A stretch of 64,000 nucleotides of DNA from Mycolicibacterium sp. YH-1 (lineage in GTDB: Bacteria > Actinomycetota > Actinomycetes > Mycobacteriales > Mycobacteriaceae), in assembly GCF_022557175.1 (NCBI RefSeq), contig NZ_CP092915.1, positions 6,572,001-6,636,000 on the forward strand, in the 5' to 3' direction. Numbering within the stretch: the stretch's first letter is position 1; the number at the start of each line of letters is the position of its first letter. Positions 1 through 8,173 of this stretch are shown here, piece by piece. Position numbers and translations under genes: made by a program. A model generated the notes under the pieces. It ran no database searches. It was not told the origin of the DNA and saw only the letters and a list, made by a program, of their open reading frames with translations.

Positions 1-339
1 CGCACCCGACCACTGCTCAATGGCCGCTCGCTGTGGGCGGCCGGGGTCGCGGGCCTCGGCATCGCACTGCCGTCGATCGACTATGTCGCCGCGCTGGCAC
101 TCATCGTCGCCTCCGGCGCCGCGGCCACCACTCAGTTCGGCGCCTTGATGGCATTCAACGTCGTGGCGTTCGGGCTGGTGGAGATCCCATTGCTCTGCTA
201 CCTGGTGGCACCGGAGCGCACCCGCGCTGCGCTGTTGGCACTCAACGACTGGCTACGGCTGCGGGGCCGGCTCGGGGTCGCAGCCCTACTGGCCGTGATC
301 GGGGTCGTGTTGGTCGGCGTGGGGTTCGCCGGGCTGTAG
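1..339 (+). CDS. Gap/Sap-family integral membrane protein (C-terminal part)
   Basis: This is the 3' end of a gene whose start lies left of the window; reading frame 1 is open from base 1 to the TAG at 337-339, giving 112 residues. The protein is very hydrophobic, with at least three membrane segments: around the AGLGIALPSIDYVAALAL stretch, around FNVVAFGLVEIPLLCYLV, and the terminal LGVAALLAVIGVVLVGVGF. Size, composition and place next to the PE-PPE/fadD23/mmpL10/papA3/pks genes fit the Gap-like protein (GAP/Sap family, glycolipid-addressing) found at this spot in the M. smegmatis trehalose polyphleate locus. Members of the family are needed for glycolipid transport to the surface; that role is known for Gap (GPL) and Sap (sulfolipid) and is inferred here. 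It converges on the next gene with 3 bp between stops. Confidence 0.75.
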   Translation, partial: RTRPLLNGRSLWAAGVAGLGIALPSIDYVAALALIVASGAAATTQFGALMAFNVVAFGLVEIPLLCYLVAPERTRAALLALNDWLRLRGRLGVAALLAVIGVVLVGVGFAGL

Positions 340-342
340 CGG

Positions 343-1503
343 CTACTTGGGTGCCGGCGGGTTGTTCAGCACGTACTGCGCCCCGGAGAGCAGCTGCGAG
401 ATCGGATCGGTGCCGCCGCTGCCCCCGAACGAGGCATCCGTGGACGGTGCGGTGACCTCCGCCGGGTCGTAACCGTTCACCGGATCCACCGTGATCGGCG
501 CCGTCGCCGGATCGCTGTTGCGTGAGTAGCCCGCGTCCACCATGGGCAGCAGCACCGCGTCGAGCTTGTTCAGCGTGGCCTCGTCGACGCCGAGATACTT
601 GAATCCCATCACGATCGGTAGATGCTGCTCGGGGATCATGTACGTCGTCGTCTTCGCGCCCTTGGAATTGACCGTCGTGCGGATGTTCCGGGCGGGCACG
701 TTGCTGGGGTCGGTGAACGCGACCGCGGTGTGGCCGGTCGCGAGACCCACCACCGCGTTGACGACGCTCATCCAGCTGTTGTCCGCCTGGTCCGGCCAGT
801 CGGCGATGCTGTCGTAGGGCGAGATGAATTGATAGGTGTCGTACTGGCTTTCGACCGGGGCCGGGATGCGGTAGTCGAGCGACGGCACGACAGCGCCGAC
901 GGGGAACATCTGGCTCAGGAAGCCCTCGCCGAACGCGTGCTTGCCGATCGGGTCGCCGAACATCGCGAAGCTCAACTGATCCGGTGGCGGCGCGGCCGGG
1001 TCGTACGCGAGCCGCGTCTGCACCTCGTTGAGCACCATCGCGCCCTCGGAGAGGCCCATCACGGTGCCGGGTCCGCCGGCCTTGATCGTCTCGATGGTCT
1101 GCGGTGCGCCCTCGTCGACGGACTCGCCGACGCTGGGACCGTCGAGGCCCAGCCCCGGCAGGATCTGCTCCCCGACGGCGCCGATACCAGGAAAGAGGCG
1201 TTCGAGCGTGTGCCCCTGCACCTGACCGGCGGGATAGCGGACGATCTGCTTCTGTGGCTGGTTCTCGGGGAACCAGTACTTGCCGGTGTCGATGATGTAC
1301 TGGTCGTAGGGAATGCCCAGCACGTGTGCACCACCGAGCGCGTACGCCCGGCCCGGCGTCCCCAGCGGTGGAGGCGTCCCGTTGGCCGAGGGGTTCGGTG
1401 GCGGCGGGGCCGGCGGATCATCGGCCACAGCGCTGCCGGCACCGAAACATCCTGCGGCGCCGACGGTTACCAACGCGGTGACCGATGCCACGAGTCTCCG
1501 CAT
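343..1503 (-). CDS. Secreted PE-PPE-domain serine acyltransferase, TPP assembly (MSMEG_0412-like)
   Basis: A 386-aa protein with an ATG start and an N-terminal signal peptide (basic MRRL, hydrophobic core, AVA-D cleavage near residue 27), then a proline-rich linker. Cys19 in an AAGC context could alternatively be a weak lipobox. The body is an alpha/beta-hydrolase fold of PE-PPE type: GLSEG at residues 150-154 puts the nucleophile at Ser152, and His294 in PEQHLPI is a plausible triad histidine. No PE or PPE N-terminal domain is present. In M. smegmatis the gene at this position, called PE, encodes the cell-surface transacylase that moves acyl groups between diacyltrehaloses to build trehalose polyphleates. 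The same role is inferred from context and fold. It lies 45 bp downstream of the fadD23-like gene on the same strand, so probably in one transcript. Confidence 0.82.
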   Translation of the reverse strand: MRRLVASVTALVTVGAAGCFGAGSAVADDPPAPPPPNPSANGTPPPLGTPGRAYALGGAHVLGIPYDQYIIDTGKYWFPENQPQKQIVRYPAGQVQGHTLERLFPGIGAVGEQILPGLGLDGPSVGESVDEGAPQTIETIKAGGPGTVMGLSEGAMVLNEVQTRLAYDPAAPPPDQLSFAMFGDPIGKHAFGEGFLSQMFPVGAVVPSLDYRIPAPVESQYDTYQFISPYDSIADWPDQADNSWMSVVNAVVGLATGHTAVAFTDPSNVPARNIRTTVNSKGAKTTTYMIPEQHLPIVMGFKYLGVDEATLNKLDAVLLPMVDAGYSRNSDPATAPITVDPVNGYDPAEVTAPSTDASFGGSGGTDPISQLLSGAQYVLNNPPAPK

Positions 1504-1548
1504 TCACACTCCCCTTGCTCGACGCATCTGTCCTGACCTCAAAGCCTA

Positions 1549-3321
1549 CTAGGCGTCCAGCCGAGCAAACTGTTGCTGCTGGTACTGCTCGGCACACGCG
1601 GCACGCCGGATTTTGCCGCTCGTCGTGGTGGGAATCGACCCCGGCGATACGAGAACGACGTCGCCGATGTTCAGGCCGTGCGCATTGGAAATCGCGGAGG
1701 TGATGTCACTCTTGACCTCGCTGAGCCAGTGCATGGCGTCACCGTTGTGGTCGGTGCGCTTCTTGAGTTCGATGACCGTGACCAGCTCTTCAGTGCTGTT
1801 CACCGGAACCGCCAGCGCCGCGACGCGACCGCCTGTTATCCCCTGGACCGTCGCCTCGATGTCCTCGGGATAGTGATTGCGCCCGCGAACGATGAGCATG
1901 TCCTTGATGCGGCCGACAATGAACAACTCGCCGTCGTGGATGAAGCCGAGATCACCTGTGCGCAGCCACGGCCCGTCAGGTGTGCCGGGCGAGGGGTCGA
2001 CGAGCGTGGCGCCGAAGCACTGCTGCTCCTCCGGTGTCCGACTCCAGTAGCCGGCCGAGACGTTCTCACCATGCGCCCAGATCTCACCCACCACGTCGTG
2101 CGCGCACTGCCGGTTCGTATCGACGTCCACGATCCGCAACAGGGGTGACGCCGGCAGTTCGTACTTGATCAGCGCGGTGCCCTTGCCTGCTGCGGGCGGC
2201 CGAACACGGCCTGCACCCAGTTCGTCGACATCGAAGCGAACCGACGGCGAGGACTCACTCCAGGTACCCGCGGCCAGGAAGACCACAGCCTCCGCCAAGC
2301 CGTAGGAGGGGCGCAGCATGTGGTCCCGAAAATTGAAGTGAGCAAACCGATCTGCGAAGCGTTCCAAGGTGACGGGCTCGACACGTTCGGCGCCGTTGAT
2401 GATCCCACGCACCCCGCCGAGGTCGAGCCCGGCAAGATCCTTGTCGGTGGTTTTGCGGGCAGCCAGGTCAAAGGCGAAATTGGGTGCCGCGGAGAACGCG
2501 TGTGGGTTCTCCGCCAACGCTCGCATCCATCTGGCCGGCCGCTCCAAGAACGCCATCGGGCTCGTCAACGCGACGGGATGGCCGCTCAGGATGGGCGCAC
2601 AGATGCCCAGCACCAAACCCATGTCGTGATAGAAGGGCAACCACGACACGAACGTGACATCTGACGGGGATTTGAGCTGCACACCCGCGAAGAAGGTGCG
2701 CATGATCTGCTCGAAATTCGACTGGAGGTTCTGATGCGAGATCATGACACCGGTCGGCAGACGCGTGGATCCCGAGCTGTACTGCAGGTACGCGACGCTC
2801 GGCAGCTCAGCCTGCGCAGGGCCCGGTCCGTCCGGCCCGATGCTCTCCGGTGGGAGCGAATCGATCTCGACGAACTTCGGTGCGGCGTCCAGACGTGACT
2901 GGTCGACGTAGTCGCCGACATCTCCGGCGACGGCAGACGTCGTCAGCACGACAGCTGGCGACGTGTCTTCGAAGACGCTGCTGACACGATCGTGAGCCGA
3001 GCCGCGGTGCGGCAACGGGAGCGGAACCGCGATCAGGCCTGCCTGCATCGAGCCCAGGAACGCCGTGACGTAGTCCAGGCTCTGCGGCGCCAGAATCACC
3101 GCTCTGTCACCGACCGTCGCGTGGTGGCTGAGTTCGCGCGCGACATTCATCGTCCGACGAGACAGCTGCGACCAGGTGAGGCTCTCGACGACACCCGCCG
3201 GGTCGTGCGTGTAATCGGTGAAGGTCATCGCCACGTCATCGGGTCGCATACTGGCCCGCCCATGCAGCATGGACAGGACAGATGACCGAGCAGTAGATGT
3301 CATTGCTATATCCGCACTCAC
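1549..3321 (-). CDS. fadD23: FadD23-like fatty acyl-AMP ligase (FAAL)
   Basis: Up to 590 aa from a GTG at 3321; an ATG six codons later (3303) gives 584 aa, the usual FadD23 length, and neither has a clear Shine-Dalgarno. The protein is an ANL-superfamily adenylating enzyme. It has the P-loop YSSGSTRLPTGVMISHQN, the WLPFYHDMGLV motif, RTGDLG, the hinge GRIKDMLIVRGRNHYPEDIE, and a C-terminal lysine region TTSGKIRR. The FAAL subgroup activates long-chain fatty acids as acyl-adenylates and loads them directly on a PKS acyl carrier site without CoA. Here it would supply the C16-C18 starter to the bimodular PKS at 8.2-19.2 kb for phleic acid synthesis. Neighbours are the mmpL10-like gene 115 bp upstream and the PE-PPE gene downstream, all on the minus strand. 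Confidence 0.88.
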   Translation of the reverse strand: MSADIAMTSTARSSVLSMLHGRASMRPDDVAMTFTDYTHDPAGVVESLTWSQLSRRTMNVARELSHHATVGDRAVILAPQSLDYVTAFLGSMQAGLIAVPLPLPHRGSAHDRVSSVFEDTSPAVVLTTSAVAGDVGDYVDQSRLDAAPKFVEIDSLPPESIGPDGPGPAQAELPSVAYLQYSSGSTRLPTGVMISHQNLQSNFEQIMRTFFAGVQLKSPSDVTFVSWLPFYHDMGLVLGICAPILSGHPVALTSPMAFLERPARWMRALAENPHAFSAAPNFAFDLAARKTTDKDLAGLDLGGVRGIINGAERVEPVTLERFADRFAHFNFRDHMLRPSYGLAEAVVFLAAGTWSESSPSVRFDVDELGAGRVRPPAAGKGTALIKYELPASPLLRIVDVDTNRQCAHDVVGEIWAHGENVSAGYWSRTPEEQQCFGATLVDPSPGTPDGPWLRTGDLGFIHDGELFIVGRIKDMLIVRGRNHYPEDIEATVQGITGGRVAALAVPVNSTEELVTVIELKKRTDHNGDAMHWLSEVKSDITSAISNAHGLNIGDVVLVSPGSIPTTTSGKIRRAACAEQYQQQQFARLDA

Positions 3322-3436
3322 TCGTCGAATCTGTCGGCGCGGAGTCTCATCAACCTGCGCCGTGGAAGGGCGGCTTCATCGGAGCCCATGACCCCTCCGC
3401 TCGGGTCTCAGTGTCACATACATCACTTGGGCGTGC

Positions 3437-6400
3437 TCATCCCTGCGCGGTGGCCGACGCCCGCGACGTCGACTCCACCGGCCCCACACGTGAGGGCCAC
3501 CAGTTTGCTCGGCCGACCAGTGTCGCGATCGCCGGCACCATGATGGTCCGCACCACGAAGGTGTCCAGCAAAATGCCAACACCGATCACGAAACCGCTCT
3601 GGATCACGAGGCCGATGCTGGAGAACATGAGACCGGCCATCGAGGCGGCGAAGATCAGGCCGGCCGCGGTGATGACGCCGCCCGTGGAACTCAGGGTACG
3701 GATGACGCCGTAGCGCACGCTGCGCGCGGACTCGTCGCGCATTCGCGATGCGAAGAGCATGTTGTAGTCGGAGCCCACCGCGACGAGCACCACGAATGCC
3801 AATGGCGGCACGCTCCAATGAAGCTGCTGGCCGAGGATGAATTGGAACATCAGAACGCCGACGCCGATTGCCGCGAAGTATGAGATCACCACGGAGCCGA
3901 CGAGATAGAGCGGCGCGATCAACGATCGCAGTACCACCGTCAACGTCAGCAGGACGACGATGAGTGTCGCCGCGATGATGAATCGGATGTCCTTCTCGTA
4001 ATAGTCACGCGTGTCCCGCAGCGCGGCGGGGAAGCCGCCCATCGATATCGTGGCATCGGACAGCGTGGTGTTCGGCTGGGCTCCCCGCGCTACGTCACCG
4101 ATTTCGTTGACCTGATCCATCGCCTCTGAGCTGAACGGGCTCAGTTTGGTTTGCACCAGGTACCGCACCGAATGCCCGTCTGGCGAAATATATGCCGCGG
4201 ATGCCTTCTTGAAATCGGCAAGACCAAGCACTTCTGGCGGAATATTGAACCCCGCCATCGACGGGTCCGCCGCCTGGCTTCTCATGTTCAGCAGGAAACC
4301 CGACGCCTGGTTGAGTCCGTCGGCCATCACCTTGACCTGCTCGACGAGCTGATCGACTCCGCCCGCCACCTCTCGGCTGCCACCTGCCAGGCGGTTGGCG
4401 CCCTGTTGCAGCTGAGTCAGGCTGCTCTGAGGGCCGCCGGGGCCGTCGAGCCCGGCGGCCTTCGCCGCCTTCGAGATGCTCGCCATCGCACCGTTGAGCT
4501 TGTTCACCGTCGCCGACAGCGTCTCCTTGTCGCCGGAACTCGACAACTGCTTCGCGGCGGCGTTGATCTCGTCCAGGGCTCCGGCGTCCCGCGCCGCGGC
4601 GAGCCGCTCGAACTGATTGCGCGTGTCGCTGCACGAGGGATCGGCGTTGCAGACCGGGTTGCCCTGCAGCGCCACCAGGACCGGGCCGATCCAGGCGAAC
4701 ATGTCTCGAACCGTGGCGAAGTTGATGCCCATGGCGTTGCCGAGCCGGTTGGCGGCCTGCACGAGCCTGGCGGCGGCCTCCACGTCTCGCACCAGCTTGT
4801 CGCCGCCCTGCTCGGTCTTCATGGAGGAGGCCGCGTCGAGCAGACCTTGAATGCTGGGCGCCATCTGATTGACCTGGGCGCGTACGTCACTGAGGCTTTT
4901 GGCCAGTGTGTTGGCGCCGTCCGCCAGCCGGTTGAGGTCGCCGGTGCGCTGGTCGATCTCGGCCGAGCCACTGGCCAGCCGGTCACCCACGATGCCAGCC
5001 TGAAATGTGGCCCTGAACTCCTGCGGGACCTCACCCACGGGCCGAGTGATGCCGCTGACCAGGCCGACGTTCGGCAGTTGAGCGACGCGTGAGGCCATCT
5101 GCTCCAGATCCGCGAGGGCCTGCGGTGAGCGCAGATCGCGCGGTGACTGCACGAGGATGTACTCCGGAATGGCCTGACTGATCGGGAAGTGTCGATCCAG
5201 TGCGGCGTAGCCGACCGAACTAGGCGCCGACGACGCCACCACCTTGCGGTCGTCGTAGTTGAAGTGCGCGAAGGTCGCGAGGCCGGCCAGAATGCCCAAC
5301 ACGAGCGCGCTTGCCACCAGATGTGGCACCGGCCGGCGCACGATGCGAATCCCGGATCGCCGCCAGAACCGAGCGGTCAGCTCGCGCCGCGGTTTGACCC
5401 AGCCGCGCGGGCCCGCGAGCACCAGAATCGCGGGCAGCAGGGTCACACCGGCGAGATAGGCGACGCCGATCCCGATCGCCGATGACACGCCGACGGTTCG
5501 GAACACTCCCATCTGGGCGAAGCTCAGACACAGGAATGTGAGACCCACCGTGGCGGCAGAGGCGGTGATCACCTTTCCGACCGAGATCATTGCCGACTTG
5601 ATGGCCCGTTCGGAATCCGCGCCCGACCGCACGTAGTCGTGATAGCGGCTGATGAGGAACACCGCGTAGTCGGTTCCGGCGCCCGCCATGATCGCGCTCA
5701 GGAAGACGATGGACTGATTCGACACACCTGAGCCCGTGAGTTGGGAGTAGCCCGCTACGAGCGCCTGCGCGATCACCAGGGACGACCCGATCGTCATCAA
5801 CGGCAGCAGCATCGTGACCGCGCTGCGGTAGACCAGCAGCAGTACGAGCAGGACTAGGACGGCGATCGCCAGCTCGATCGGCAGCCGATCCTTCTCACCC
5901 GCGACGGTGAGGTCGGCGACCGTGGCCGCGGGACCGGTGACGTGGACGGTGAGTGCGCCGTCGCTCGTGGGGCTGTTGTGCTTGACGATGTCGGCGACGC
6001 GGTTGAAGGACTCATAGGCACGCGGCGTGCCCAACTCACCCTCGAGGCTGACCGGCAACACCCAGGTCGTCTTGTCGTCGCTCGTCAGGAACGTCCGCAG
6101 CTGCGGCGTGCTGACGAAGTCCTGCACCGACACGACATCCCTGTCGTCGTCGCGTATCGCGTCCACCAGCTTGCGGTAGGTCGCCTCGTCGGCGGGCCTG
6201 AGCCCTGTTTCGTTGATGAGGGCGATGACGAGGAGATTGTCCGAACCCGGCTCCTGGAACGCCTCCTTCATCTTCAGCGCGGTGACACTCGACGGCGCGT
6301 CCGCGGGCAGGATGACGAGCGGATGCTTTGCGGCCATCTCGCCCAGCGACGGGAACGCCAGCGGGAGGGCGATCGCCATCGCGATCCAGACCCCTATCAC

Positions 6401-6442
6401 CGCTAGGGGCCACCGCACCACCAGATCGGCTAGCCGTCGCAT
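3437..6442 (-). CDS. mmpL10: MmpL10-like RND lipid exporter
   Basis: A 1,001-aa RND-superfamily MmpL protein. The chosen ATG (6442) begins MRRLADLVVRWP and is preceded by GAGGG; the frame stays open ten codons further, to 6472, but that leader has no ribosome site. Architecture: TM1 at the N-terminus, a first periplasmic domain, TM2-6 with the proton-relay pair GTDY (Asp258-Tyr259), a long second periplasmic loop rich in coiled-coil-like heptads (residues ~450-720), TM7-11 with a second VGSDY motif, and a short C-terminus lacking the long cytoplasmic tail of MmpL3. In M. smegmatis the protein at this locus exports diacyltrehalose, the precursor of trehalose polyphleates, and MmpL10 of M. tuberculosis transports diacyltrehaloses. 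Substrate is inferred from synteny with papA3 and pks. Confidence 0.88.
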   Translation of the reverse strand: MRRLADLVVRWPLAVIGVWIAMAIALPLAFPSLGEMAAKHPLVILPADAPSSVTALKMKEAFQEPGSDNLLVIALINETGLRPADEATYRKLVDAIRDDDRDVVSVQDFVSTPQLRTFLTSDDKTTWVLPVSLEGELGTPRAYESFNRVADIVKHNSPTSDGALTVHVTGPAATVADLTVAGEKDRLPIELAIAVLVLLVLLLVYRSAVTMLLPLMTIGSSLVIAQALVAGYSQLTGSGVSNQSIVFLSAIMAGAGTDYAVFLISRYHDYVRSGADSERAIKSAMISVGKVITASAATVGLTFLCLSFAQMGVFRTVGVSSAIGIGVAYLAGVTLLPAILVLAGPRGWVKPRRELTARFWRRSGIRIVRRPVPHLVASALVLGILAGLATFAHFNYDDRKVVASSAPSSVGYAALDRHFPISQAIPEYILVQSPRDLRSPQALADLEQMASRVAQLPNVGLVSGITRPVGEVPQEFRATFQAGIVGDRLASGSAEIDQRTGDLNRLADGANTLAKSLSDVRAQVNQMAPSIQGLLDAASSMKTEQGGDKLVRDVEAAARLVQAANRLGNAMGINFATVRDMFAWIGPVLVALQGNPVCNADPSCSDTRNQFERLAAARDAGALDEINAAAKQLSSSGDKETLSATVNKLNGAMASISKAAKAAGLDGPGGPQSSLTQLQQGANRLAGGSREVAGGVDQLVEQVKVMADGLNQASGFLLNMRSQAADPSMAGFNIPPEVLGLADFKKASAAYISPDGHSVRYLVQTKLSPFSSEAMDQVNEIGDVARGAQPNTTLSDATISMGGFPAALRDTRDYYEKDIRFIIAATLIVVLLTLTVVLRSLIAPLYLVGSVVISYFAAIGVGVLMFQFILGQQLHWSVPPLAFVVLVAVGSDYNMLFASRMRDESARSVRYGVIRTLSSTGGVITAAGLIFAASMAGLMFSSIGLVIQSGFVIGVGILLDTFVVRTIMVPAIATLVGRANWWPSRVGPVESTSRASATAQG

Positions 6443-6508
6443 ATCGCCCTCACACTCGCACAGCACCTGCACTGTGCGGAAAAGCCCTTGCCATCCATTC
6501 GCTCCAAG

Positions 6509-7930
6509 CTATGCGACGCGTCCCCAGTGCCCGCTGTCAGCGACCCGCACGGCGACGGAACTCATCGCCTCCATGTAGCGAGTGGCCGACTTCTTGGCCA
6601 CCGGGTTGTCGGGATGCATGATCGCCATGACCGTGCCCTCCCCGTACCGGAATATGTAGATGGTCAGCTGATACGAGAACCGACCATCAGGGTAGATCCC
6701 GATGTTGTTCGCGAGCCCCATGGCGCCCGCCGCGAGGATGGCGTTCAGCGGCGCGGCCCCACCGTGCAGGAAGTTCGACACCGGAAAGTTCGGCTGCGGC
6801 CAGTTCAACCACGGCGCCAACTCCAACACGCGGTAATACGGCACCCTGACCATGTCCAGGCTCGAGTCGAAGCACGCCTGCGCCGCCGCTGCGGCTTCGC
6901 TGAAGGAGGTCGCCGCCACCGGGACGACGATAGGGATCAGACCTGTGAACCAACCCTGCGTCATGAAATTGTCGCCGGCTGTCCGGGAATCCCTTGGCGT
7001 GAGTCCGTAGTAGGTGAGAGCACCGGTGAACTCGTGTTCCACCAGGCCCAGGCACGCGAACAACCCCCCGACGAAGCGCGCGCCTGCATCCGAGCAGGCC
7101 GCTTCGAAGCGTTCCGTCTGCGCCGCGTCCATCAGAACGTACGACGTCATGTCACTGCTGGTCGAATCGTTCGGGTTGCCGAGCGGGAGCGGAAACTCCG
7201 GAAAGCCATCCCCGTTGTTCTCGGCGAATTCGATCCACCTGCGCACACCCGGTGAGTCCTCCGTCAACGCCGACGTGTACTCGCCCTCTCGGATACAGAA
7301 GTCGTCGAAGCTACCGGCATCGGGCAGCGTGAGAGCCTCACCGCCAGCGCTCAGCGCCGAGTACATCCCGTTGGCTTCCATCATCGTCGTGCCGATCAGC
7401 GTCGCGTCCCCGTGCACGTGATCCATGGCGGCGAAGAACGTGAAGTGGTTCTCGTTCTGGATGATCCCGAAAGTGAAACAACCCCATTCCAACGGATTCG
7501 GTATAGCCACGGCGTGTGCACGGATCTCATCGGCCGTCATATGACCCTGATCGACGGGCACGAACTCGATGTCGGCCGGATCGTCGAGGGCACGGCGGGT
7601 GAAATCGCCGTCATCGGTGCGTTCGAACCAACTCCGGAAGGTGTCATGTCGACGCAGATACGCGTTGACGGCGTGATCCATGGCCTCGATATCGCACTGC
7701 CCGGCCACCTCACAGCTGGCGATGATCTGCCGGGAGAAGTTCAGTCCCGCTTCCGTGCGGTCGCAGTAGTTGCGCAGGTGTTGGCTCTGCATATAGCTGA
7801 CTGGCACCGAGCTGACCTCTGCTCGGCGAGCCTTCTCCTTCGCCGCCTCGGTCGGATGCCACGACGTCACCGCGCCCGCATTCATCGACCACTCATGAAG
7901 CGCGCCAATTGTAATTTCGCCGATGCGCAA
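6509..7930 (-). CDS. papA3: PapA3-like trehalose acyltransferase
   Basis: A 473-aa polyketide-associated acyltransferase of the BAHD/condensation fold. I place the start at the TTG at 7930-7928 because GGGAGGA sits 6 nt upstream (7937-7943) and the protein then begins L/MRIGEITIGALHEW, like other PapA proteins. An ATG at 7972 is in frame but has no such site. The active-site HxxxD motif is seen as DHVHGDAT, with His171 and Asp175 in this numbering; the usual second His before it is Asp. PapA3 transfers acyl chains from CoA or PKS onto trehalose to give diacyltrehalose. With the PKS lacking a thioesterase, this enzyme is the likely off-loading step. It is divergent from the pks gene (243 bp between starts) and 66 bp upstream of mmpL10. 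Confidence 0.85.
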   Translation of the reverse strand: MRIGEITIGALHEWSMNAGAVTSWHPTEAAKEKARRAEVSSVPVSYMQSQHLRNYCDRTEAGLNFSRQIIASCEVAGQCDIEAMDHAVNAYLRRHDTFRSWFERTDDGDFTRRALDDPADIEFVPVDQGHMTADEIRAHAVAIPNPLEWGCFTFGIIQNENHFTFFAAMDHVHGDATLIGTTMMEANGMYSALSAGGEALTLPDAGSFDDFCIREGEYTSALTEDSPGVRRWIEFAENNGDGFPEFPLPLGNPNDSTSSDMTSYVLMDAAQTERFEAACSDAGARFVGGLFACLGLVEHEFTGALTYYGLTPRDSRTAGDNFMTQGWFTGLIPIVVPVAATSFSEAAAAAQACFDSSLDMVRVPYYRVLELAPWLNWPQPNFPVSNFLHGGAAPLNAILAAGAMGLANNIGIYPDGRFSYQLTIYIFRYGEGTVMAIMHPDNPVAKKSATRYMEAMSSVAVRVADSGHWGRVA

Positions 7931-8173
7931 GAAAAATCCTCCCAGGTCACCCGGCACCTGGTCCGGCATCACACGTTGCGGCGATCAACTTACCCTCGCA
8001 TCGGCCGCCATCGCATGGGCATCGCCGAACCTCTCAAGGCAACGCCTCCCATGTCAGGACCCGTGCAATAGTGTGCGTCGAAGTTGGCGCCCGGGCGGTA
8101 CAGATTGCGCGCCCGGTGGCATTGTGGCCACCGAGAACGTTTGATCGGACCGCCGATCGGGAGGGACACCGAC
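7931..8173. promoter_or_regulatory. Divergent promoter region papA3 / pks
   Basis: A 243-bp non-coding interval separates the two divergent start codons. It must hold promoters for the papA3-mmpL10-fadD23-PE transcript (minus) and for pks (plus). I could not identify convincing -35/-10 boxes. The papA3 ribosome site (7937-7943, minus strand) and the pks ribosome site GAGGG (8161-8165) lie at its two ends, and a perfect 7-bp inverted repeat lies at 8114-8133. Confidence 0.55.
8114..8133. promoter_or_regulatory. Inverted repeat CGGTGGC-N6-GCCACCG upstream of pks
   Basis: Perfect 7-bp arms with the 6-nt spacer attgtg, centred about 50 bp before the pks start codon. The arrangement suits a dimeric repressor operator or a hairpin in the 5' leader. 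No regulator is assigned. Confidence 0.35.

Noticed and set aside
33..455. 140-aa open frame on the plus strand at the left edge
   Set aside because: Arg-rich shadow of the Gap-like gene in another frame; crosses the stop region of both neighbours.
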